The position numbers and the translations under genes were made by a program. Below the pieces are notes generated by a model. That model saw nothing but the letters and a program-made list of their open reading frames with translations, made no database searches and had not been told where the DNA came from. From Chara braunii (taxonomy: Eukaryota; Streptophyta; Charophyceae; Charales; Characeae): a stretch of DNA of 26,232 nt. Below, in pieces: positions 1 through 7,827 of the stretch. Each line of letters starts with the position of its first letter. The stretch's first letter is position 1. The stretch lies in the NCBI GenBank assembly GCA_003427395.1, contig BFEA01000371.1, positions 1,003,144 through 1,029,375 of the forward strand, written 5' to 3'.

Positions 1-355
1 GGTTGCTAAGTAAGGGGAGGAAACCTCTTCGCCTTAACACCAGGCGCCTGATATCTACTGTTGAGAAACTAGCCCCTCCCTCCTCCTTTTGCTTTTAACC
101 ATTGATTACCCTGAGATCCTCAGGGGATTAACTGTGCAGGAGTGAACAAGCACCTGACCACCATCATTCATCATTAATTAGGTCTCCTTTGCGTGCTGGG
201 GTACCAAAATCCGACCGTGTCTTCAGTGGACCGGCCTGATGTACAAGGGGGTGGGGAGGCGGGTTCTGCTTCCAGGGGGCGACTGGGGCAGGCTACCGGT
301 CCTCCTTATTCCCTTATCCATCCTGATCGGTTCACTAAAGTGACTATTGGAGAGG
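1..355. other. Flank of LINE fragment, no gene seen
   Basis: This stretch lies downstream, in the minus-strand sense, of the LINE C-terminal fragment that ends at 356, so part of it may be that element's 3' untranslated region. I see no poly(T) tract and no copy of the 3' core shared by the other LINE ends, so the 3' end is either truncated or outside the window. The open frame across 193-600 shows no recognisable protein and is antisense to the LINE fragment. Confidence 0.4.
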
Positions 356-640
356 TTACCCTGTGTCACGGTCGTACCAGCTCAATTCCATCAAGACATC
401 GTTGGGTAAGGGGAAGAGGTCAGGGAATTCAGAGGCAGGGGGGAGTGGGGTGTTGCTGGGAATCGCAGTCCAATCGTGGAAGATCAATCGGTAGTTGCGT
501 CCAGCCGACCGTTGCCATCCAGGTGCCAGCCATCCCACTGAATCTTTGCTATCCATTCTCCCTGTTCTCCCCCCAGCCAGTCCATGCAGAATTCCTGTAA
601 TTTTTAGACGATGTCGGATCTTTTGGTGAGAGCTATCATT
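356..640 (-). pseudogene. LINE ORF2 C-terminal fragment, decayed
   Basis: Read on the minus strand, 640 to about 490 translates to a segment containing 'QEFCMDWLGGEQGEWIA'. This matches 'SQFSRDWLGGDREGWVAE' in the long LINE at 22884-26232. After a frame change, 556-356 reads 'NYRLIFHDW', then 'EFPDLFPLP' and a stop. The long LINE reads 'DYHLRFKEW' and 'DFPDPFP' in the same order. A stop codon precedes the KLQEF segment. The piece is therefore the extreme C-terminus of the same ORF2 family, with at least one stop and one frameshift. It supplies the natural ORF end, about 15 residues past the FPDLFP motif, which the long copy lacks because the window ends. Homology rests on my own alignment within this window. 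Confidence 0.75.
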
Positions 641-745
641 GCTTGCAGGGACGTATCACCGAGGTTGGTATGAGTATCCCGTGGTGCTACCCCCCTTCAG
701 AAGGTCCTCATTTGCCTACACTCCCTCCTTTTTCAAGTTTTTGTT

Positions 746-750
<5 letters not shown>

Positions 751-806
<56 letters not shown>
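751..806. repeat. (GT)28 microsatellite
   Basis: An uninterrupted GT dinucleotide run of 28 units, preceded by GTTT repeats. Open frames crossing it are low-complexity artefacts. Confidence 0.98.
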
Positions 807-813
<7 letters not shown>

Positions 814-1460
814 CAATGTGTCAGCCGAAGTTCCTCTGAATAGAACCCCCTTTTATGATGTATTGAACTGGGGGACACAACTTTTATTTGTTCATGATGC
901 TACAACGTCGTGTTCGGGGGAAAAAGGGTAACCCGCAATGGAAAGTGTGGGGTTGTGTATTTGCTAAACAAAATGAAAGATTCTGAAGGGGGACTGTGAC
1001 AAGCTGTCTCGTCGGATTTTCACCGACTCATCAGGAGGTCGAAGCCTGACAGCTGCCCAAAAGGCATTTTTTACTGATGGATAAGAACTTGCCACCTTGC
1101 CCAAAGTTAGGCAATTCTTTGAGAAAAATAAAGACACCTCACCACACCACTTACGAAATTTGTGGATGGGAAACTCGTTAAATTGGAGATGCATCGGGAA
1201 AGGAGAAGACAAACAGATTGCTGACTGGTGTACACAATGGCCTGACATCTCACAAAACTTTGAGAGTCCTTTGAGGGTCGAGGCAGAGCTCGCGGAAATG
1301 TGAATGTCGCATGCTAAGAGGTGATTTTCGTGAGGCCGCACAAAAAATGCCTCTTCTGACCCCTCTCAAACTTTTTTTTTTCCAGATTCCATGAGGTTGT
1401 GTGGTGATGACGTACCTTACGAAAACAGTGGTTTGACGAGTGGTCATGAGGCCCTTAAGC
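807..1460. other. No gene recognised
   Basis: Unique-looking DNA of mixed composition. Overlapping open frames on both strands (964-1341 minus, 1097-1303 plus) carry no motif I recognise and no repeat shared with the rest of the window. Confidence 0.4.
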
Positions 1461-1575
1461 TTTTTTTTTTTTTTTTTTTTTTTAAATGGGAACAAGTCTC
1501 CAATCTATTCGTGGGGAGCAGCACGTGCTGAGAACCGGGCCCAGCGTCCCATAGGGAGATTTACATAGAAGTTTG
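1461..1575 (-). mobile_element. 5'-truncated LINE 3' end (copy A)
   Basis: A 23-base poly(T) at 1461-1483 is followed by a ~55-bp core that begins 'TCTCCAATCTATTCGTGGGG' and ends near 'CAGCGTCCCAT'. The same core next to poly(T) occurs at 6413, 7621 and 18781. At 7532-8910 it sits downstream of LINE ORF2 remnants, so I read it as that LINE's 3' untranslated region plus poly(A) tail, inserted on the minus strand. No TSD could be confirmed. A SINE sharing the LINE tail is the alternative. Confidence 0.7.
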
Positions 1576-1712
1576 AAAGTTTGAGATACTGGGGCCATTA
1601 CCCGGCTATTGCTAAGAAAAATTGTAGCTACTTAGAAAGTTACTACGTCAAACTTCAGAAATAAGCAAAGTTCAGAAAATGACTCAGAACCCCCCCACAA
1701 TCCTCTTTACCT

Positions 1713-1823
1713 CACTTCGGCAAGACTTACTGCAGCAGAGCCACCATCTCCGCTGCTGCTGTACCCTATTTCCATCCTACGAGCTAGCCCCCTCACTAGT
1801 AGGACGCTTGATATCCAACCATC
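1713..1823 (+). repeat. Diverged direct repeat, left copy
   Basis: This segment aligns over ~105 bp with 3041-3147. Both carry GCAAGACT, GAG(C/T)CACCATC, CTAGCTAGCCC- or GAGCTAGCCCC-like and AGGACGC blocks in the same order and similar spacing. The pair bounds a 1.2-kb interval containing the hairpin array. Confidence 0.6.
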
Positions 1824-1929
1824 TACTTCTGCGGACAAGGTCCTACAAAAGCTCAGAACCCACGGAACCCCTAGCAAACCCTTCTAAGGCTCTCCAGCAC
1901 TGTCTTACTCTCTGCCGAGCTCTTCCAGG

Positions 1930-2140
1930 CCTCACACCCCCACCCTGCTGGGTTACAGGGCAACACGACTTGCCCCAGCTCCGGCCAGCGTCGACCCAAC
2001 AGCAACCCGTGGTTGTCCCTTGGAATGCCCACCCCAAAGCATTCCCAGATCTCTCTATCAGGCCTCATACTCCTGCATCAGCAGGTTACAGGGCAACACC
2101 CAGCACCGACCAGCGTCGTTCTGGCATCGGACAGCCGTGG
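1930..2140 (+). repeat. Two copies of a GGTTACAGGG-containing unit
   Basis: Two units about 130 bp apart share CCTCA(C/T)AC, GGTTACAGGGCAACAC and CCAGCGTCG in order. Related sequence occurs at 19979 (plus) and at about 10151-10161 (minus). An open frame of 164 codons spans 1679-2173 but has no recognisable domain. Its coding status is doubtful. Confidence 0.5.
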
Positions 2141-2454
2141 ATCACTGAGTATAACAGCAATGAAGCCTCCTAAGATGAGGTGCTAGAAATCCCCAGAATC
2201 CTAAAACATTCCTAAGACCACCCTTAGCAACCATAAACAGCCAACAAAACCTTAGATCATAGAGACATTCAGACCGAAATCTGATTTCAGCACAACTGAG
2301 AAATGTTATAGAAACTTGAATATAGTGCTACCATCTCCTTCCCTTTCCATCCAGCCAGCGTCACACATAATTGTTTTTCGTCACCTATACTCCTTACCCT
2401 TCCTTACCCTGCCACCGGGTATCCTTGCTAAACTCTCTCTCCTGCCATCTTCTT

Positions 2455-2969
2455 CTGGCGACGAGCCGACCTCCTCCACCACGTAGTTCGTCAGCTAAAG
2501 AGCAGCAGAAGAATTAGCTCACAGGGTACCACAACGGTCGACAGCGTACAGCGGTCTTCTTCATCTCACGACGAGCCGACCTCCTCCACCACATAGTTCG
2601 CAAGATGAAAATTATTACCCCAGGACTAAACAACTCTGCAGACGTCAGCCCATTTCTGAGTAGACTATCAGCCTACTATTCCTTAGAGCCCCCTACTCTT
2701 CATCATCTTCCGACGAGCCGACCTCCTCCACCACATAGTTCGGAAGATAAAATAACCGTAGACAGTTTTACGAGCTAGAGACTATCAGAAAAAAAAAACC
2801 TCCCTCTTCCCTCCACCCCCCTACTCTTCTTCATCCCCCGACGAGCCGACCTCCTCCACCGCATAGTTCGGAGGATGAGAAAAGCAGATGCGCCCACACA
2901 CTTTCCCTCAACTCTTCCTCCTCTCACGACAAGCCGACTTCCTCCACCCATAGTTCACAAGAAGAGGAG
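2455..2969 (+). repeat. Five-copy array of hairpin repeats
   Basis: A ~32-bp conserved core, CGACGAGCCGACCTCCTCC followed by ACCACATAGTTCG, recurs at 2459, 2569, 2711, 2839 and 2927 (the last more diverged). In each copy the flanks can pair, but with different bases: CTGGCGA/TCGTCAG, TTCATCT/AGATGAA, ATCTTCCGA/TCGGAAGAT, TCATCC/GGATGA plus CCGA/TCGG, and CTCCTCT/AGAGGAG. Spacers are 88 to 142 bp and mostly dissimilar, apart from a pyrimidine-rich 'CCCCTACTCTTC' before copies 3 and 4. On the minus strand the core could encode 'NYVVEEVGSS', but copy spacings are not multiples of three and two copies have stops, so a running protein repeat is unlikely. No known RNA family is recognised. Confidence 0.75.
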
Positions 2970-3040
2970 AAAGCAGAAGTCAAGTGAACGTCCTCACCCA
3001 AAAAAGCCCAGCATTGACCCCTCCACTAACCGCCAACCTC

Positions 3041-3147
3041 TCTCCAGCAAGACTAATAACAGCTGAGTCACCATCCCAGGTGCGGCTATGCCTTAATCCG
3101 ATCCCACTAGCTAGCCCTCCTCACCAGCAGGACGCCATGTCACCAAC
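3041..3147 (+). repeat. Diverged direct repeat, right copy
   Basis: Partner of 1713-1823. The best-matching part is CTAGCTAGCCC through CAGGACGCC. The arrangement of two direct repeats around a non-coding interior could be an old terminal-repeat element or a segmental duplication. No TG...CA ends or TSD could be fixed. Confidence 0.6.
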
Positions 3148-3344
3148 CAGAAACCGTCCCCCCACCACCGGCGCCACTCATCCTCAAAACACCTGGCCTG
3201 CAACTAACGACAAGGGTGACCACCCACCCAACTGAAATTCCTCAAGAACCATAGCAAGGTAACGGTCACATACTATTGTGATCGTGGATTTAAGGATTAC
3301 TGATTATAGCATCAGAGTCGAGAATCAGGAGAAACCTAACACAT

Positions 3345-3440
3345 GCAATTCCATCTCCTATCGAAACCACTCGACCGATTTCATCCACTTGTAATTTGGT
3401 GTAATAATTTGTAATTCTTTGTTCTAAAAAAGTAGATAGT
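3345..3440 (-). pseudogene. atp1: NUMT: fragment of mitochondrial atp1 (ATP synthase alpha)
   Basis: On the minus strand one frame reads 'ELSTFLEQ' followed by 'RITNYYTKLQVDEIGRVVS' and 'IGDGIA'. This is the N-terminal beta-barrel part of mitochondrial F1 ATP synthase subunit alpha, and it looks closer to charophyte/bryophyte forms than to flowering-plant forms. It is not the plastid AtpA N-terminus. Only about 33 codons match. After GIA the expected Arg codon CGT reads TGT, and the frame then departs from the family. Upstream of ELS there is AT-rich DNA with no start. The fragment is far too short to function (the protein is about 500 residues) and sits among nuclear repeats, so it is a nuclear insertion of mitochondrial DNA. 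Confidence 0.85.
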
Positions 3441-3870
3441 TCAAGTAATTTCAAATAAAGACAACTAAGAAAAAAAAAAAATGGAATCCAGATCAAGATC
3501 ATCCAAAAGTTGAATTTTCGAAAGAATGGTTTGATATCAGAGCAAAAATCTGATTTACAAATCTCCACTCGAATTTTTTTCCAGGAGTTATTTTAGAAGC
3601 GATAACAAACGATCGAAATTCATTCGAAATTCATCAATTCAAAGTTAGGTTGTTATCTTTTGGATGCACAACAAAAATTTCGTCATGCGAATTTAGAAAT
3701 CAGAGTAGAGCAGACAAAATTGAGAAATCACAGAAAAAGCAAAATTCAGATTCGTTTTTTCAATCAATCATCAAAATCAGACAACTCTAAAGATCAATTA
3801 GAGCAACTGAGTAGATCATTAGTACTTTTTGAGTATGAGCTGACTGATTCACTCATGGCCAGGACTCTGA
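3441..3870. other. AT-rich block, possibly also of mitochondrial origin
   Basis: This block is clearly more AT-rich than its neighbours and directly adjoins the atp1 fragment on its upstream side. It may be mitochondrial spacer carried in the same insertion. A plus-strand open frame (3660-3992) begins here but runs on into GC-richer DNA and matches no family I know. The origin is inferred from composition and position only. Confidence 0.4.
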
Positions 3871-5016
3871 CCCTAAAACTATCCATAAAACCTCCATCCC
3901 CACTTCCTCAACAACCCCAACTTACCTGTTCCCCCTCAAACCCTACCCCTCCGTCTTCAGGGGAGGAGAGACGCCCTCCCTCTCATTGCTAGCCACTAGG
4001 CTCTACGACAATACTAGCATTGAAAACTACAACGGCCATCTTCAATCCCCCTAGGAGAATCGAAAACAGTGCGGCACCTCCTCGCCAAACCCGTTGGTGA
4101 GTCGCCGCAGGAGATTCAAGCCTTGCTAATCTTGTACTTACCATACTGCTGAGGAAAAGGGGAAAGTAGCCCTCCTGCCCATATGGAGTCGCCCGACAAA
4201 CCTCTTCCATGCCCACGAAACCAATCAATCATCTTCTATCTTGCCTGCACAGGAGATAGCGTCGCACTCCAATATCGTCACCACCATCCCTTACTCCCTC
4301 GCCGTGCACTCCAACCCGGCACCACACCGGTAGCTCACGCCCCTACCCAGCGCGCCGTCACGGTGTGAAATCGCAGCAATCCGGTCCGGCGCGCCAGGTC
4401 GGGCCGGGCGCAGCGCTCCCGGTACCGCCTCGTCACTTCTTTCCAATGTGTTCTTTCTGAGGCCCTCAGGCATTGATCCCACATTCTAAAATTTTTGAAA
4501 CTCGTCAAGAATCAGGTTGTTGGCTCCGAAATGGGGAAGAGTGCCTTAAAGTTTTCGATCCTGTATGCTGGTTGCTACAGGCTCTCTTCTGGAAACCAGC
4601 CTGGAAATGGGTCCGGTGCATAGATGAGAGCAGCCTCTGCCCAATGAAATGGCTTGAGGTTTGACAGGAGCAGGCAAGACTTGTCTTTCAGCTGGACTGG
4701 AGGTGTAGGGGGAGGGGGGAGGGGAGGGCGCGGGAATTGGGAGGGTTACCCATTCCCAGAGACAAAATAATTGTCTTTCGTGCCCATCGCATGGAGAGCT
4801 ATCAAACCCGCCACAAACTTTGCATCTCCGAAAAGCCCGTAAGAATGTGGGATGTCAAAAATGAGCAGAGATCACCCAAAGCCTTCCTGCGAATAGAATG
4901 TGGGATCCAAGCCTTAGTCACACCAACCCTGCGAATCCTGGTATACCGGCTGCCTTAGACCCCTACAATCATGGCAGTAATTCCTGGAAACTAGTCCATC
5001 ACAGCCACAAAACTGG

Positions 5017-5018
<2 letters not shown>
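3871..5018. other. No gene recognised; GC-rich patch at 4290-4440
   Basis: Mixed-composition DNA without a convincing coding region. A GC-rich patch at 4370-4430 contains GGGCGCAGCGCTCCCGG (4406-4422), whose exact reverse complement occurs at 8934-8950. A polypurine stretch lies at 4704-4735. Confidence 0.4.

Positions 5019-5100
<82 letters not shown>
5019..5100. repeat. Compound (GT)25(GA)16 microsatellite
   Basis: Twenty-five GT units (5019-5068) pass directly into sixteen GA units (5069-5100). Open frames here are low-complexity artefacts. Confidence 0.98.
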
Positions 5101-5105
<5 letters not shown>

Positions 5106-5322
5106 TGCTGGATGGCCATGAGACCAAGCTGGCTAGCCCACAACTGTAAACCCCGTACACATCCCACATCTGGAACCTAGGAGGCAATGAGACTACAATC
5201 GGGCTTCAATCAATACTGATATTGGCAGACAGATACCTTTCAGCTTGTCGCATAATGGTGTGAAATAGGACCACACCGGGCATACTAATATTACAAAATA
5301 CTTCCTACCTAAATACAAATGT

Positions 5323-5659
5323 GAATTCCGGTCAGATCTAGGCTACCAGCCGGGCCGCCCGGGTCACCCTATTTTCCTGGGCGGCCCGGCCGTGCAAGGA
5401 CTAGGGAAGGTCCCAGCCCCCACCCCCCAAAAAAAAAAAAAATCCAAAAAATCCGAAAACAAAACCTATGTTATGCAGAAAACTAAACTGAACAACTTTT
5501 GCCTCAGGGTCACATCGAAATTTTTTACCAAATTTAAAATAAAATTTTAAATTAAAAATATTTTATTATTATTATTATTATTTTTAATTATTTATTTTTG
5601 GCCCGGCCGGGCAAGTGGACCCAGGCCACTCTGGTAGCCTAGGGTCGGATACAATTCGG
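5323..5659. mobile_element. Foldback/MITE-like element
   Basis: CTAGGCTACCAG (5338-5349) and CTGGTAGCCTAG (5631-5642) are perfect 12-bp terminal inverted repeats. Weaker pairing continues outward (GAATTCCGGTCAGAT against the complement of GGTCGGATACAATTC). Inside each end lie GC-rich palindromic blocks (GGGCGGCCCGGCC, GGCCCGGCCGGGC). The middle is A/T-rich, with an A14 tract and ATT repeats. There is no coding capacity. Part of the interior (about 5427-5515) aligns with 7148-7241. It is non-autonomous and the superfamily is not identifiable. No TSD could be fixed. Confidence 0.65.
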
Positions 5660-5700
5660 GCTCACCAGTGTTTTCCAACTAAGTTGGTCACTCATCCCTT

Positions 5701-5809
5701 GAACGACAGCGCGGTCCTTTGGGACATCCGTTAAAATTGGAACGATACAGAGAAGATGAGCATGGCCCCTTTGCAAGGATGACACGCATAAATTGAATGA
5801 CAGCGCGGT
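5701..5809 (+). repeat. TSDs flanking the first U6 copy
   Basis: GAACGACAGCGCGGT (5701-5715) and GAATGACAGCGCGGT (5795-5809) differ at one base and bracket the U6-like sequence exactly. This marks a retroposition event. Confidence 0.8.
5714..5796 (+). pseudogene. U6 snRNA retropseudogene, 3'-truncated and tailless
   Basis: The sequence follows U6 spliceosomal RNA from its first base: GTCC..GGGACATCCG, AAAATTGGAACGATACAGAG, AGCATGGCCCCT, GCAAGGATGACACGCATAAA. The ACAGAGA box and AGC triad are intact. The 5' stem is of the plant type, although the hairpin loop has lost bases. The match stops about 82 nt in, so the 3' end of the ~102-nt RNA, including the run of U residues, is missing, and there is no poly(A). 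I see no plant upstream sequence element or TATA box at the usual spacing. With a 15-bp TSD on both sides this is a retrocopy, not a functional gene. Confidence 0.85.
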
Positions 5810-6325
5810 TTGCTTAATCCTCGTCTGCCTTAATTTGTTGTGTCGTACTGATCCGCAGTTTTCCGTAACAGGTTACTAAAAGGACAAATCAACAGCCTGT
5901 GAACCCTGGAAAACATAAAATCAGCTGCGGCACCGATTCTCTGCAGCAGAAAACTCAGAATGCCAGAAATCTGGTCTTTCTCCCAGTGGATAGGCGATTC
6001 CCTTGCGGGCCCCTCGCCACTCCGTTGGGCTGTTTAAATAAGTTGCCACATGGCTGGACAGCCTATCACATTAGAGTCGTTAGTCTAATTATAACTGTGG
6101 CACATTCTGAAATAGATAGGCCAGATGTGTCAGAGTAAGCGAGGGTGTTTTCTATCGCTCATGCTCACATCCGACAGGGGAACACATGCATCATGGGATA
6201 AGGCTATACACTGTAGAGCCCACTGAGGTTTGCAAATGCAGAACCTAGACGGGCGGAAATGCACTCGGACATGCAGATGCCTGAGCAAATGATCTGCATT
6301 TTGATATGCAGAGGCCCAGGTGCTC
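5810..6325. other. No gene recognised
   Basis: Unique-looking DNA. Short open frames overlap on both strands without recognisable domains. Confidence 0.4.
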
Positions 6326-6490
6326 TTTTTTTTTGTTTATCGTCACAGTCCAACGCCACTATCCCGGCGGTGGTACGTGAATTGCTTGGATTCAGGCCGT
6401 GCAGGGACGATGGCTCCAAATCTATTGGTGGGAAGCAGCACCTGCTGGAGATCGGGCTCAGTATCCCGTATTTAGTATTTACATAAGTAG
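6326..6490 (-). mobile_element. 5'-truncated LINE 3' end (copy B)
   Basis: T9 at 6326-6334, then ~75 bp of variable sequence, then the shared core 'GGCTCCAAATCTATTGGTGG' (from about 6411) ending near 6482 with ATTTACATAAGT. Copy A has a similar end (ATTTACATAGAAGT). Orientation is minus. No TSD found. Confidence 0.6.
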
Positions 6491-7018
6491 TCCGAACCGG
6501 ATGTCATTGATTGTTTAACTGACTACAGTGTCTCTGAGAAGCATTAATTATTCAGGGTCGCCCCATTGGGGATTGGCTGTCCAGGTTTTGGAATCGGTCT
6601 ATTGTCCAGGAACGTTCCTCGTCAGCTATTCTTCTAGCTGCCTGGTCCAGTACCCATATGCCTACCTAGCAGGTTGGATCAGGAATGACTGATCAACACG
6701 TGGCCATTCAGAAAGGCAGAGATGAAACCCCTGTGGTCTAGCCACGGCCCGCTCAATCCTCACAATCAATCCGGGCTCTGGGGTATTCAGTCATTCCTCA
6801 AAGCTTTGCCTTTTTCCCTGCAACCTGGCAGGCGGTGCTACGATGAATTGGCCTAGATATTGTAGTTATCTTTTGCAGGTCAGTAAAGACAATCTTGCAA
6901 GATCTGGCGATCGAGCACACACGAAGTGCCTGCCGCTTTCTGCCTGTTGTATTGCTGATTCCATGCAAATTCCAGAGAGAGAAGCATTTGGCTATTCCAA
7001 CCATAGCACCAAAGAAAA
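6491..7018. other. No gene recognised
   Basis: No domain, RNA gene or repeat family is visible. A plus-strand peptide 'GDWLSRFWNRS' near 6570 was considered as a LINE remnant, but it did not align with the family seen elsewhere. Confidence 0.35.
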
Positions 7019-7270
7019 CCCCGACGGTCGGCGCCCCTTGACTGGTGGGCTGGTCGGCACCTACTGGTCGGGGTTCGTAGGCACTGCAAAAAAAAAAACA
7101 AAAAACAAACAAACAAACAAACAAACAAACAAACAAACAAAAAAAAAAAAAAAAAAAAAAAAAGCTCAAAAAATTCGGGAAAAAAAATGTTGTCTAGGAT
7201 TGAAATGCAAAGTTGCAGACCACTTTTGGCTGAGGGTCACATTATAATTCCTCACAGAATCGGAGATAAA
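7019..7270 (+). repeat. Relative of the 5323-5659 element, with (CAAA)n and poly(A)
   Basis: A GC-rich foldback (CCCCGAC at 7019-7025 against GTCGGGG near 7067) is followed by A-rich sequence, a (CAAA)n run near 7104-7140 and A23. Then comes 'GACCACTTTTGGCTGAGGGT', which aligns with 'GAACAACTTTTGCCTCAGGG' at 5489-5508. The layout of GC-rich block, A tract and shared tail matches the foldback element. Terminal inverted repeats are not evident. Confidence 0.5.
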
Positions 7271-7531
7271 AAAGAAAATAACAGAATCACACAAAGGCAC
7301 CCCCCTTTAGACCCCTTTAGCCCCTTTAAAACCAATTTATACCCCTCTCCCCCCCCCTTGACAGCCAACTCGCAAAAAACGAAATTAGCCCGGATTTGCA
7401 GTCCTCTGGGACAGCGCAGAAAACAAAAAAAAAAACAAGAACAAAAGGGTCAGACCCCCCGGGGCATCACGCCTGGGTGCCCAGCCGGGCAGGACCGGCC
7501 GGGCGTGAGAATCTTCCTAGGTGATGAACCC
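7271..7531. other. No gene; GC-rich foldback near 7443-7530
   Basis: An A-rich stretch precedes a GC-rich block (GCCCAGCCGGGCAGGACCGG) that can pair with itself and resembles the GC-rich ends of the foldback elements. It abuts the poly(T) end of LINE copy C. Confidence 0.4.
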
Positions 7532-7827
7532 TTTTTTTTTTTTTTTTTTTTTTTGACACACCCATAAACACACAGCTAGGGGTAATTATAAGAGCATGGA
7601 CCCCTAGCTATATTCATAGGTGGCTCCGATCTATTGGTGGGGAGCATCACATGCTGGAAACCGGGTCCAGGGTCCCATGATAACATTCAAGGATGAGCAC
7701 AGATAACCGAGAAGCCACAGTTGCCTCTTCAGTCCCATATGGACCGCCAGGAATAACATTCAGCGCTAACTACCACTGCCTCTCATAAGATGATCCTGAA
7801 TTTGTCAACTCCCCTCAAGCCAAAACA

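Noticed and set aside
193-600. 135-codon plus-strand open frame
   Set aside because: It is antisense to the LINE C-terminal fragment, starts with GTG and has no recognisable domain.
2455-2500. Hammerhead-like CGACGAG near the hairpin core
   Set aside because: The required GAAA and cleavage-site elements are missing on both strands.
2455-2969. CRISPR array
   Set aside because: Regular repeats with unlike spacers, but spacer lengths vary from 56 to 110 bp, the repeats are diverged and the genome is eukaryotic.
5160-5172. ATCCCACATCT, upstream-element-like motif before the U6 copy
   Set aside because: It is more than 500 bp upstream of the U6 sequence, which itself lies between TSDs, so it is not that copy's promoter.
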